Of a stretch of DNA of 64,000 bases, positions 34,978 to 47,272 are shown in pieces. The stretch covers positions 34,672,887 through 34,736,886 of the forward strand of contig CM046299.1 in the NCBI GenBank assembly GCA_025267735.1, read 5' to 3'. How positions within the stretch are numbered: the stretch's first letter is position 1; the number at the start of each line of letters is the position of its first letter. This DNA comes from Mactra quadrangularis (lineage: Eukaryota; Mollusca; Bivalvia; Venerida; Mactridae). The notes beneath the pieces were generated by a model. That model saw nothing but the letters and a program-made list of their open reading frames with translations. It was not told the origin of the DNA and made no database searches. The translations under genes were made by a program, and so were the position numbers.

Positions 34978-36548
34978 CTGTTATTTCTTGTATATGTAAA
35001 TGACATCACTGAGAATCTAGCTAGTGTCAGTAGGTTGTTTGCAGACGATACGTCATTATCAAGTACTACCTCATCCGTCAATGAATTAGAATATATTCTA
35101 AATCAAGATCTGAATCGAATTACACAATGGTCTAAGCAGTGGTTAGTATCATTTAACCCTGCAAAGACTGAAGTCTTATATTACGGAAACGGTGAACCAC
35201 CAAATCTTATTTTTGATGATACAGAACTTATTCCAGTAGAAACACATAAACATTTAGGAGTTACACTTGATTCAAATCGTAAATGGTCGACTCATATTAA
35301 CAATATCATATCGTCTTCTTCTAAAATTCTTGGAGTTTTGCGTAAAATTAAATATACTGTAAGTCGAAAAGCTCTGAACCAAATCTATCTCTCATTTTTA
35401 AGACCTCAGTTAGAATATGCTTGTGTCGTTTGGGATAACTGTAACCAATTCGAAAAGGACAAATTAGAAAAAATACAAATAGAAGCTGCACGAATTGTCA
35501 CTGGACTCACTCGATCAGTAAGTTTGCGAAATATATACAACGAAACAGGCTGGTTAACTTTAGCAGATAGACGATCATATCAAAAACTTGTACTAATGTA
35601 TAAAATCAAAAATTTTATGGTACCAAATGATTTATTATCATTGTTTCAGAGAACTGAAGAAAATCCCCTAAACTATAACCTAAGATCAAGGAATGATTTT
35701 GTAATTCCCCAACAACGAACAGCGCTCTTCTCAAATTCTTTTATTCCTTCTGCCATTAATTCCTGGAATTCATTACCAGAAGAAGTAAGAAATAGTCAAA
35801 CAATCAGTCAATTTAAACAAAATCTACTAAATTTATCATTTAAAACTAGTGAAGTACCTGCACATTATTTTATCGGATCTAGACGTACCTCTGTGATTCA
35901 TACACGTCTCAGAAACAATTGTAGCGATCTTAAAAGTGATCTTCATAGAAATCACATTACTGATTCTGACAAATGTATTAATTGTAATGAAAGTGAAACT
36001 GCAGAACACTTTTTCTTTAAATGCAATCTATATGTTAACCAACGAATTCAATTGTTTACCGATACTCGGCCATTTCATCCATTAAATGTTAATACCTTAC
36101 TATGTGGTGATACCTCGCTTTCTCAAGAGGAAAATGAAACTATTGTGTATGCAGTACACAAATATATAAAAAATACAAAGCGTTTTGACTAGGATGTTCT
36201 CAACAGACCCCACTGGAAAATCTACACATCCCTTCTTCCACTTATTTCTTCTCTTTTATACTTTTACTTATAGTTATCACAACCAATTTGTTATCTCGTT
36301 TAAATATTGTCAAATTACGATCTATTATTCACAACGTGTTAACATTTATAGTTATTATTACCACATTGTTATCTCGTCTATATATTGTCAAATATATTGT
36401 TAAATATGATTTATTACTCGGGGCATGTTAATGGGGAGGACCGTAACTAAGTTAGAGAACTTGTGGTCCAACCCAATTACCTTCATTATTGTAATTTATG
36501 TGTACATTGTATTATGTAAATAGAGGTAATAAAATATGTTTCATCATC
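34978..36548 (+). mobile_element. 5'-truncated LINE with 9-bp target-site duplication
   Basis: AGAGGTTCG occurs immediately before (34969-34977) and after (36549-36557) the element, so the insertion is bounded to the base. The 5' end starts inside the reverse transcriptase, at CTGTTATTTCTTGTATATG (LLFLVYVND); the 3' end runs through a 3'UTR to AATAAAATATGTTTCATCATC. The ATC-type tail and lack of poly(A) suggest a CR1/Jockey-group rather than L1-like element. Confidence 0.92.
35035..36192 (+). pseudogene. LINE reverse transcriptase, C-terminal 385 codons, uninterrupted
   Basis: Translation is open from upstream (LLFLVYVNDITENL) into RLFADDTS, the catalytic FADD box of non-LTR reverse transcriptases. 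It continues with the thumb-like HKHLGVTLDSNRKWSTHI, the FLRPQLEYACVVWD block, WNSLPEEVR (typical near the C-terminus), and a zinc knuckle C-x2-C-x7-H-x4-C around CINCNESETAEHFFFKC. Endonuclease and most of the RT fingers/palm are missing, so the copy cannot move by itself. No stop or frameshift in 385 codons indicates recent insertion. Unrelated to the decayed LINE at 37555-39260 beyond the shared superfamily. Confidence 0.93.
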
Positions 36549-36557
36549 AGAGGTTCG

Positions 36558-37554
36558 AGAACCGGTGTGTCCACCATACAACTTACAAGTGAAAGTGCAT
36601 TTATTCTTTGTTGCTCAGTACCAAGGCTCCTAGCAATCAAATCAGTGACATGCATTTCACTCATAACAACTAGACTACAGTATCCAATATCAGATAACTA
36701 ATTCAATTTACTAGTTAACTAAGTACATGTAGGCCTACTCATGATCATGTAGACGTGATTGCGATGTCGCGAAATCATATGACATATGAAAAATCTTAGA
36801 AAATTCCATTTTTACCATGCTTGTCATTCCCCTGTTTGTGAATCCATAACTTCTTTATCTTCATTGTGATTTATTCAACCAATGCTTTTCCACGACACAG
36901 ATAATTAAGTATTACATTTCCAGCTTTCTCAATCCAGAATTTAGCAGTTTTGACAGATAAGGGCGATAATCGCTAACAGAACAGCAACACCTACGTCCTC
37001 CAAAATTACCCGATAATGTTATCTCCCTTTATCACGGGGGTCCTCCTAAAACACTGACCGGTTAACTGACGTGTTAAATATAGAGCAATAATGTTCTTAA
37101 CTGACGAGTAAAATAAAGAAGGGATTAGATTTAGTCTTAGATAGATAGAATTATTTCTGTATAAAAATATAAATTAACATAAAGTCATTATACATGTAGT
37201 AATAAAATAAACATGATAATAATGTAATGCCCTCCATATTACATTCACAAAGGATAACACAAAAAAAGAGAATAAACATCCTTTATTTCCATTGTGGTCC
37301 TTGGATACATATAATAATAGGTGGCATGGGAAGACATGTTTTATGTTAACAGTATCACAGTCAAAATTGAAATTGAAAGACATCAAAGGGTTTAGGATAA
37401 ATAGGTTAACAATGACAATAAGTATACGCCTACAACAATGGAGCATAAGAACTTATTACAATTCAACAGATAATAAAACAGCAAGATTCTTAGTAAAATA
37501 CTATTAAAAACCTATAATGACTAAAATCTATCTGCACATGTAAAATAATTTAAC
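36558..37554. other. Intergenic, no gene recognised
   Basis: Open frames at 37174-37446 (minus) and 37292-37507 (plus) overlap and show no family motifs. Nothing repetitive was recognised beyond AT-rich runs. Confidence 0.4.
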
Positions 37555-39260
37555 AGATTTTTTATGAAAAAAAAGAAGAAAAAGTCATGGTTAAAATATC
37601 TAATAAAAGAAGCCAAACGATGATATATCACATCAAGTGACTTTTTAGCCTAGATTTAATAACATTTATGCCTTTGGTATCCCTGATTTGTTGAGGTAAA
37701 TCATTTCATAGCATAATTCCTCTATAAGCAAATGATTTTTTGCCAAAACCTTTAATCCTGGGGATGGAAAAGCGCCTACTATCCCTGAAACAATCTTCCG
37801 AGACAACACTGGAGGCTTGAGATGATACACTGAATCTAGTACTATATATTGATGGGAGTTGCTAGCAGGATCAAAATGCTCATGCATGTATGAAGGAGCT
37901 GAATTATCACTTATTTTAAAAACATGACACAGGATTGAAAAATCGACTCTTTTAGAAACCGATAACCAGTTAAGTCTTAAAAAAATGTTCATTTGCTAAA
38001 GGGGTTTGGAATCTAGATTAAGTACAAATCTAACAAGTTTGTTTTGAGTGATCAGCAGTTTGTATCTAAGTGACTGTGTAATAGAGTAGAACCAGGGAAT
38101 TAGATACATTTGTTATCTATGTCTCTGGTAGAACCACACTGTTGATGCATAATCCATGTGACACTGTACAATAGACATAGCCAATAACTTTTAAGTATGA
38201 TAGGAAAGGAACTTAGCCTTTCTAAATAAAAATTTGATCCGCCCATTTGCTTTACGAAGAACGGACATAGCCATGGACTCAAATGAGACTTTGAGTTGAG
38301 ATTTAATTTTGTGTTTGGAGCCGAATAGAATGGTTTCGGTTTTACCCAAATGTAGAGAAAGTTTGTTCCAAATTATCAATCACTGATAGATTCTAATTCT
38401 GTGCTGAGTAAAGATTCAATTTCATGTTTGTTTTTACCGTGAACCAGAATAGCAGAATCATCTGCATATACTAATAATGTGTGCTTGATAACAGCTGACA
38501 TATCGTTTACATAGATTAAAAAAAGAAGTGGACCCAATATGGATCCATGAGGAACACCACAATCATTGCTGGCATTAGAAGAATAAGTTCCAGATGCATC
38601 TACTTATTGCTGCCTGTCAGACAAGTAGGACGAGAACCATTGTACTACAGAATGAGAAAGACCAAGGGCTTCAAGTTTCATTAGAAGTATAGAATGATTG
38701 ATTGTGTCAAAGGCTTTCTGGAGGTCAAGTAAAATCATCCCAACTAGGTTGCCTTTATCCATATGAAAACGAAGATAATCAGTTAAATGTATAAGACATG
38801 TCTCTGTAGAGAATTTACTTCTGAAGCCAGACTGGTACTTAAATAAAAGATCTTTAGATATAAGATAATCTTCAATTTGATCGTAAACAACTCTCTCTAA
38901 AATTTTGGAAATAATGTTTTAAATAGAAACTGGACGATAATTGCCTACTTCGGTCTTATTATTTTTCTTAAATAAAGGAATGTCACGTGCTGTCTTTAAA
39001 CAATCTGGCACACTGCCTTGAATTAGAGACAAATTTATAATGTGTGACAATGGATAAGCAATAATAGGGGCAGCATCCCTGACAAACCTAGATGGGATAC
39101 CATCAAGACAAGTAGCCTTGGTAGAACTTAGACTTTTCAAATATTCAAATTTTAAAGACTTTATTTTCATCTACCAAAGAAAATCTAAAACAGTCAGGTT
39201 TAACATCTTTTGATGAATAAAAATTAAAAACAAAACTTTTTCCAAAGTTCTTAACACTTT
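37555..39260 (-). pseudogene. Decayed non-LTR retrotransposon reverse transcriptase (minus)
   Basis: In minus-strand order: FGKSFVFNFYSSKDVKPDCF (about 39250), frameshift, LSSTKATCLDGIPSRFVRD and NYRPVSI (39170-38919), GVPHGSILGPLLFLIYVNDM (about 38565-38505), YADDSAIL (YADD at 38468-38457), NKLSLHLGKTETILFGS, then RIKGFGKKSFAYRGIML with a stop where Trp is expected, and NDLPQQIRDTKGINVIKSRL to about 37625. These are RT domains 1-7 plus the C-terminal region of a CR1/Jockey-group LINE. Several stops and frameshifts make it inactive. The endonuclease end is missing. Confidence 0.9.
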
Positions 39261-40314
39261 AAAAATTGACTGTATTGCTTGCGTGTTTTGTTGATATTGT
39301 TGTTTTTTTACAACTTTTAGGATGATAAATTGTGATGTTAATTATTATCTAATTAAATAATGTCATTTAAGAAATTATGATTAGATAAAAAAATGATTAA
39401 GAAATGGCAAAAAAAAAATACTAAAAAGTAGAAAAATGAGATGGTTATGTTTATAATTTACATTATTAATAAGTTTTCACAAAATTAATTTCAGTGTAGT
39501 TAACAATCAATCAAGACGTATTTCCCGATTAAAATTATGAATATGATGTTCGAATGTCGGAGTATTTTACTGATCAAATGCAGGCGCGTATCTACCATTG
39601 CGCACTTTACGCACGTGCGTAACCTCAATTCCAGCAATCGAAAATCTAAATGTGCCAAAAACACTGAGAAATATGATGCCTAACCCGGTTTAAGAATTAT
39701 TTGACTTGACTGTGATAACGTTAATTTCTATGTCTGTTTGTCCACTTTGAAACTTCTTTCAAAACAGAACGATTGAAAACGGGAAGCAATCGCATTGGTT
39801 AAGCAATGGCAATTGGTAATAGTCTTATACTCAGTAAAAGGTCTGCCTTTGTTTATAATTGGTCAAATATTCTAACATGGCTTCTGCCATAAGTAAGATG
39901 TACTCCAGCACTTACATGTTTAATATGTCACTAACATCAAGGTGTACATAATATTGAATGCATATACTTTCAAAGAATAAGAATCTATAATAGCCTTTTG
40001 ATTGTTTTAACAGTATATGCACTTATTCTATATTAGATTTATTTAATCAGCGGTGTTTTATTAAGTTGTTGTTTTAAATAGACCTCAATATTCTAATAGA
40101 TTTCCAATAACATTTAACAAACATAATGTTCACGTCTTTAAGGGATTGCTGGCGTAACGGTCGATCATTACCAAACCAATACATGAATACATTTGTATTT
40201 ATATTATTATATGATTAGAAATCATATTTTTAATCAATACAAATGATAAATTTGGCAAACATGTCCTCGATATTTACCAAAAGTGATTTAGACATGTAAT
40301 TTTATAAAGAAAAC
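39261..40314. other. Intergenic, no gene recognised
   Basis: AT-rich with homopolymer runs; a short CpG-containing patch at 39585-39620 ('GCGCACTTTACGCACGTGCG'). No coding or transposon signature was found. Confidence 0.4.
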
Positions 40315-41590
40315 ATTAAAATCGTCGGGCCCTCGAATTATACTCAACACAAGTTTTACTATCTGATAAGAAGTATAGTCCGGTATATAAACTACAAAAA
40401 TCGACTGAACCGTGCATGGAATGATGTAGAAAATGTTTTTGCATTTTCTTGAAGCTAAGACATTGTAGTTTACGAAACTGGATGATGTCACTTCGGCACT
40501 CTTGGGCAACTCCCAAAATTCAAGATGGCGGACAAAATGGCGGATGAAAGCTGAATAATGTATAATAAATCCATCTTTACCACAGTCTAATCATTTAAAT
40601 AGCTGAAATCAGTCTAACATTATCTGCAATTTTATTGAATGCAATTTTGGTACCCCTCATTTATTATCCAATCCAAGATGGCGGACAAAATGGCGGATAA
40701 AAGCTACATTTGTCGGGAATATTAACCTCAATGAGCAGAATCGTACATAGTGGCATTTCAAAAAAGTTTAAATGAATTTTTGAAGTAATAACTCTTGAGT
40801 TTAGTTTATAAAACTGGTTGATGCCACATCATTAGGCAATTTCCAAAATCCAAGATGGCGACTAGAATGGCGTAAATAACTAACTGGCGGGTATGTATTA
40901 GTCCGGTATATAAACTACAAAAATCAATTGAACCGTGCATGGAAGGATGTAAAAACTGTTTTTGCATTTTCTTGAAGCTAAGACTTCGTAGTTTACGAAA
41001 CTAGATGATGTCGTTTCGGCAACTCTCAAAATTCAAGATGACGGACAAAATGGCGGATGAAAGCTGATTAATGTATAATAAATCCATCCTTATCACAGTC
41101 TGATTTTAAATAGCTGAAATGAGTCTAACATTATCTGAAATTTTATTTCTTTTGCAATTTGGTACCCTCGTTAATTATCCAATCCAAGATGGCGGACAAA
41201 ATGGCGGATAAAAACTACACTTATCGGGTATATCAACCACAATGAGCACATCGTACATAGAGGCATTTCAAAAACGTTTTAATGCATTTTTGTAGGAATT
41301 ACTCTTTAGTTTAGTTCATAAAACTGGTTGATGCCACACTGGCATCATTGGGCAATTTCCAAAATCCAAGATGGCGGCTATAATGGCGTAAATAACTAGC
41401 TGTCGGGAATAAATCAACAACAATGAGCTAAGTCATAGACTGGGGTATACCAAATAATTTCAATGCATTTTATTTCGTAGTTAACCCTTTTTTGCTTATG
41501 TAACCGATTGATGCCATATTGGTATTCTTGAATAACTTCAAGAATTCAAGATGGTGGTCAAAATGAATGATTAGAGTTTGAAAATTAATT
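40315..41590 (+). repeat. Tandem duplication rich in ATGGCGG (left arm)
   Basis: Two units of about 520 bp (from about 40374 and about 40904), each made of related subunits of about 165 bp, then a partial third. Both full units carry 'AGTCCGGTATATAAACTAC', 'GAACCGTGCATGGAA', 'TGCATTTTCTTGAAGCTAAG' and 'ATTATCTG'. Each subunit ends in 'TTCCAAAATCCAAGATGGCG' or a close variant, often followed by 'GACAAAATGGCGGAT'. Confidence 0.85.
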
Positions 41591-43487
41591 TCAATTCACA
41601 TTAAAAGACTCAACTCCTAACTAATGGGTATACAACATTATGTTTAGGTTTTTATATCTCTTGGTCTTGCGAATATTAAATCGTTGATACTTGTTAGCTT
41701 GCCAGTTGACTCTGGAAGCAAATTGTTTCTAAGATGGCAATTTAGAGACACTATTCTGATAATATTTAATTTATTGAACAACATATGTTGTGATATCCTT
41801 AGAATAGCGACCACTTTCCCAATATGTTAACCTCTCCAACAATAATCAATATGTATTTAAAGGGGGTTATAAAAAAGAAAAAAAACTAATGATATTGTAA
41901 GTATTGTGTGCATGTTCTATTATCTTTCAAGAGTATATTTATGCCAAAGCAATTGATAGAAATTCTGTTGACATTGTAACACATTTTGATAGTAAATAAG
42001 AGAAATTGCAAAAGGATCATTTCAAGTCCGATCTAAACATCAGCTATCACCACTGAATCATGAATGTTCTTTATTTCATTGTAAATGACTCTGGTGAAAT
42101 GGAGAAATAACAAAAGCACATCTCCATCAAAAGTTTGTAGTAGAATTTGGTTTTATTTACAAGGATAGAGAGAAATTACGTGGCGTAGATGCAAAATCTT
42201 ATCATAAGCGTATACACTGCTATTCGAACCCAGTGTCTAGCTCATGATTTAGCAAATAGTGTTACCCTGTGCAAGATGGTGGTTTTAAGGGATTCATTAA
42301 TTACAAAACATGGCCAAGTAGAAAATTTAAAAATGTGTTGTTTCACTTAAGACTAAATATCTTGAAAGAACACATAACAGATCTGATGCATCAGTGCCAA
42401 AAGTTTAAACATGTCTGATTACTAAACACTTTTGGAATATATTCACTATCAACTGCAAAGACTCCCCTAAAGAAGGATGGTGGGCTGAGACAACTTGTTG
42501 ATCTCGTATGTAATATTTAAATATGTTCCACTCTAAAACATAATAGACGATGCATTGCAAGATATGGTAATTCTTCATTTTTTCGGTAACATTACATATA
42601 TATTTAATCGCATAACCTTTAAGACTTGGTACGAGAAGCACAGACAACAAAAGTGTACAACAAATGATCACTTTTGCTGCAATTTGCTGAGTACCAAAAA
42701 TATCTGACGACATTGGTGTGCTGATACTCTTTTGAGATATCTATCTTGTAGGAGTGACACAATAACAATGGGGTCAACTGACATTCGTCCAAAATGTTAT
42801 GTTACAAGTTAGTCAGTTGTTGACAATGTAAAGAATGTACACTATTAGCATGGGTGTAAAATATGCTTTTAAAGCTAGTTCACCTATTCTATATCAAAAG
42901 TGAAGACATTTATGATATCTTTTCGCCATCAGCTAGTACCCGCTTGGATACTTTCTAAAGATAATAATCCTTAATATGTTTAGTTTACCATTGCATATGC
43001 TTAGAGTGTTGAGTTCAAAATACTCTGTCAACAATAATTTCTGTCGTCACTTGAACATGTTGTTATCAACATACAAAACGACCAGAGAAATTGAGCTATC
43101 GTCATGTTATATTATTAGACAGAAGCAAACTTAAACATTTAAGCACATATTCTAATTGAGTCAAGTTTAGTCAAGTCAGACTGTAGCATTGTTTGTGTAA
43201 TGATATTGATATAGCTCAGTCAATTAGTTTCTTCCTCATTTTTTGGCACATGCTTATTTTGCTATTGACATGTTTCAGTTTATTTTCACTGCATCGAAAT
43301 ATTTCAACTAAAAGGATTATAAGCTTTTCAAATATCCACACATTGCTATCTTAAACAAAATGATAGCACTTCATAATAATCCTAAATTAAATTGTCTACT
43401 GTAAACTGTATATTAACCCAATTTTATTTCCCAGTTTTTCTTTATTTAAATGGCTTACATTTGGATATTAAATTAGTTTGTCCACCA
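41591..43487. other. Sequence between the inverted arms
   Basis: AT-rich; a minus-strand frame of 102 codons (42713-42405) has a hydrophobic start but no recognised family. If the arms are transposon ends, a transposase would be expected here; none was identified. Confidence 0.4.
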
Positions 43488-43563
43488 CAATTCGAGGGTT
43501 GCCAGCAAGACTGTAATAAGTACATTGCGTTGAAGAGCGAGTATCCTGCGGGCAACCCTTGAA
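43488..43563. mobile_element. 76-bp miniature element sharing ends with the 3205-6841 element
   Basis: AATTCGAGGGTTGCCAGCAA on the left and, reversed, AATTCAAGGGTTGCCCGCAG on the right; 'GCAAGACTGTA' also follows the left end as in the 3.6-kb element. It appears to be a minimal derivative of the same family. Confidence 0.72.
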
Positions 43564-43767
43564 TTATTTATCAAATTTTTATTTCATTTAAACCTCGGCT
43601 TTAGGGAGATTCAGGCATTTTGGTTGCTTCCGAATCTCATAGTGATCGAGTTTTCTCATGAAGGCCGTGTTTTTTTTTCTTCCACAAAAATGCCGCCATT
43701 TTGAATATTGGTACAATCTGGGCGTTTTTTATTGGGACCCTACCTGGCACAATGGTGAATTAAGTGT

Positions 43768-43883
43768 TTTCATAATGGCCTGTATTTGGCTGAAGACAGT
43801 CATTATAGCCCGAGGCCACAGGCGAAGGCTAATATGATTGTTTTCAGCCAAATAACTAGGCCATTATCAAAACACTTCATTAT
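43768..43883. repeat. Foldback inverted repeat (MITE-like)
   Basis: Arms: left AAGTGTTTTCATAATGGCCT and TTTGGCTGAAGACAGTCAT, right ATGATTGTTTTCAGCCAAAT and AGGCCATTATCAAAACACTT, around a short GC-rich centre (CGAGGCCACAGGCG). A long hairpin would form if transcribed. Confidence 0.82.
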
Positions 43884-44089
43884 TTACAATACATTATTGC
43901 TAAAAAATAGAATTGGTTGAATTTGCTTCGTAATCGTAATCTTTGACTCCACCTTGAATCTTGAGTTGCTAATAGATTATCAGGTGGGATTGACTAGTTT
44001 TACAAACTTGAGAGTTTATAAAGATTCAAAAAATCATATAACAAACATTGAAACTTAAACCCAAATGTGTTTGTTTCCGTCCATGTATG

Positions 44090-44660
44090 TACTCGTATAT
44101 TATATACTGAACTATTAGATCATATCGGCCATTTAGCCGCCATTTTGGATTTATAATTGTTAATAATGAATTATAACATAGTGAAATCAATCAGTTTCTT
44201 TAATAACATTAACTATTCTATAAGTAAATAAATTTCTACACCACTCAGTTTCTTTCTGCCAGTTTGTTCTTTACATACTGGGCTAATAGCCTTTATCCGC
44301 CATTTTGATCGCCATTTTGACCGCCATTTTGAATTTAAAAGTTTGTATAAGAATAACAAAATTTAACCAACTCGATCTGTAAATGTTGAAATCACTTTTG
44401 TACTTCATTTTAAGACCATAATGTGTAAAAATACATTTTGCATGTATAATTTAGCCTCTAGCCGCCATCTTGGTCGCCATCTTGGATTCGAGGAGTTGCC
44501 CAAGGATGACAAAGTGGCATCAATCGGATTTGGAATCAGTAAGACTATGTCTACCAATAAATTGAATAACATTTTCTACATCATTTCGTGCAAGGTCATC
44601 CTTGGTGTTGGCCGGACTAGTATATCGTCGTGGTCACTTGAAAATGCCGGAACTTCAAAA
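44090..44660 (-). repeat. Inverted partner of the ATGGCGG repeat (right arm)
   Basis: Reverse-sense subunits: 'CCGCCATTTTG' repeated at about 44135-44335 and 'CCGCCATCTTGG' with 'GAGTTGCCCAAGGATGAC' at 44460-44510, then 'TTTTCTACATCATTTCGTGC' and 'GGCCGGACTAGTATAT', which mirror the outer end of the left arm. With 40315-41590 it brackets 2.5 kb of other sequence. Confidence 0.75.
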
Positions 44661-46080
44661 TTTCGATTTTTCGTTTTTAGTTGTTCGCTTGTCGAACACC
44701 TATATACGCCAATTTGAGAAATCGGTGTAGCAACCTTACTACGGATTCTACTTTTTTGAGGTACACGACGGGGCTCAACTCTTCAAACCTATGATATACA
44801 GAGTTTTATTAATTGTTCGAAGAACAACTATATACGCCAATTTTGAGAAATCAGTATAGCAAGCTTACTACAAAATCTACTTTTTGAGGTACATGAAGGA
44901 ACTCAAATCTTCAAGCATGTGTTTTACAGAGAAAGGTTTTAATAATAAAATTGTAATAATTACATTTAACCAAGCACTGAAAATATATACGACAGTGAAG
45001 ATTCCCTGTGGTGAACCCCAATTTGAAAGGGCGTGACGCATTTTAAAATCTCTCATTCTATACGTAGACGATAAAACATATCTTGGCTCAGACGCTTAAC
45101 TCATATCGCACAACAACAACGCGCAGGAAGTAGTGCGGCGTATACATGAATATAAAACCGTTGTATGTTTTCTTTTCTTTTTTAAAAAGATAAAATCACG
45201 ATGATTAAATTGTAAATCAAAGCACTGAAGTGCTGGAGGAACGATGTCCTGAACTTATTTTTTTATTAAAGAATATATAATTATGTATATTATCTATAAA
45301 ACAATGTATTTAGTGCTATCTTTTTGTTAAATTCTGTTTTGTTAAATTCTGTTAATTGATACTTGACTTCTCAAGCGGTTTGCTCATGGCAAGGTTTATC
45401 TTGCTTTATCAAACAGAATAGAATTAATTTTCATCAACACATTTTAGGGTCATGTACAGCAGCCATCTCACCAAACCAAAGATTATTCTGGACTATTTTC
45501 TTTAACCACAAGGAGCTGACAACTTCTCATTTTTGGTTATCAATGGGTATTTTTTTTAACGAGATCGTTAATATTTTCGTTAAAATTTTAAAGATTTGGT
45601 GTGGAATGACAAGCTGATTTTTTTTTCACAAAAACATCGACTTTCTAACAATTCATTTAAGGTTTTCCCCCAAATACAAAGTTCTTTTGCATCAAGCTAC
45701 ATTCCCATTTTTGTTCACGAATTTTAAGTCAAATTAACGTTTTGCACTTGCAATTTATTCACAATTAAAATTACTCTAAGAATCGTCTATTTCCTATAAA
45801 TATTTGCTTAAAATTCGGTACAAAATTATACATATTCATTCCAAATTATAATCAAACTCTATAACTTAAAATCGCTCAAGTAAACTTTTAATGTGACACT
45901 TTGAAGACGACAACGTCATATCGCCGTATATTAAACATCCGGTTAGTGTATTAGTCATATCCAAAATGACGGGTGTAATAACAATTGGATAAGTCACGTC
46001 GGTAAATATTTGTTTATTTCGAGTAATAATGAATTTAAACAATTTTTTTCGACGTTTAAAAGTTGAAACATACGCATGTT
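44661..46080. other. Intergenic with a local duplication
   Basis: 'TATATACGCCAATTT.GAGAAATC' with 'CTTACTAC' and 'TACTTTTT.GAGGTAC' occurs twice (about 44700-44765 and 44828-44895). The frame 45363-45617 matches nothing I recognise. Confidence 0.5.
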
Positions 46081-46082
46081 AT

Positions 46083-46190
46083 TTGACTTCCGTAACTCTA
46101 GCCAACCCTAGCAGGATTGTCTACAGTAACGGAACTTCCGTAACTCTAGAACCTGGGTCTAGAGTTACGGTACCGTAACTCTAGCCACTG
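46083..46190. repeat. Cluster of CCGTAACTCTAG motifs
   Basis: CCGTAACTCTAG occurs at about 46092, 46139 and 46175, and its reverse CTAGAGTTACGG at about 46160, within 100 bp. The last two abut as a near-palindrome (GAGTTACGGTACCGTAACTC). Confidence 0.8.
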
Positions 46191-46339
46191 CCTAATATAA
46201 TACGATCATTTAATATTGTTTATTACTATCGAATGATGTAATTATGCTACGCATATAACAGGCATTGTCAAAAACATCGTAGGCCCTTTTTACTCCAACC
46301 ACAGGGAATTTATTTTGAGAATCACAAAAAGTTCTTATA

Positions 46340-47270
46340 CCCTAGCGGCACTTTAACGGAACGATTAAATTGATTAAACATAACTCTTCGAGCTATGAAT
46401 ATTAAATGTTTCATAGGGCAGACCGTTAATACGATTAAAGTTTCAAAAACATAAAAAATAGCACAAAAATCTCAACTCGGACAAGTTAGTGCACAGATGA
46501 AATCGACATTTCTCTAGGAAAATCGTTTTATTTTCATATTTCAAAATGACATATTTACCCCAATAAAAGAAAATATGACAGAAAAACAATATTATTGAAT
46601 AAAAATGTAATAAATATAACTCTCCACCTTGAGAGAAACACTTGCGAGCCATAAAAAGCGAAATTAACAAACTCTATTCGATAATCAATGTTGTAGCCGG
46701 TATCCTTAATTTATTCAAGAAACTTGTAAGAAACTTTTTGATTGAACGAAAATCGCCAAGACTTCCGACTAATTGACTGAATCAAATTTGGAAGATTTCG
46801 ACTTTTTCGTAGCATTTTTGTTGTCTCGTTTGAAAGTAGGAAAAACCCCGTACGGTTCGTCGAATCAGAAATTGTTTAACTAATTAGATTATTATGTGTG
46901 TGACGTATTAGTGAAAATGGTTGTGAGAATAATTTTTTAAGGTTAAATCAGATAAAAAGTGTACATATATTCGTTTTGTTTCATGTCTGGTTATAATTGG
47001 CACGATGTTTTGTATTTTTATAACTAGTGAAGCGAGAAACACAATCTAACACGGAGTAAATCATGCTTGAATCGACGTAACATCGAAATTTTGTCAATTT
47101 TCATTCTGTTCAACTGTGCACTAACTTGTCCGAGTTGAGATTTTTGTACTGTTTAGTATGTTTTTGATAATCTAATCGTATTAATGATCTGCCCTTTGAA
47201 ACAATAAACATTCATAGTTCGAAGACGTATGTTTAGTCTATTTAATCGTGTGGTTAAAGTGCTACCAGGG
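46340..47270. mobile_element. 931-bp TIR element with TA flanks
   Basis: Long inverted ends of about 165 bp: left CCCTAGCGGCACTTTAA, right (minus) CCCTGGTAGCACTTTAA. The arms share 'ATCTCAACTCGGACAAGTTA' and 'GTGCACAG', 'TTAATACGATTA' and 'GGGCAGA'. TA lies outside both ends (46338-46339, 47271-47272). The interior has no transposase frame, so it is non-autonomous. Confidence 0.85.
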
Positions 47271-47272
47271 TA

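Noticed and set aside
42405..42713. 102-codon minus-strand frame with hydrophobic start
   Set aside because: No recognised domain, no supporting splice context, and it lies between inverted repeat arms; may be a remnant but cannot be named.
45363..45617. 84-codon plus-strand frame
   Set aside because: No family resemblance and base composition like the surrounding non-coding DNA.
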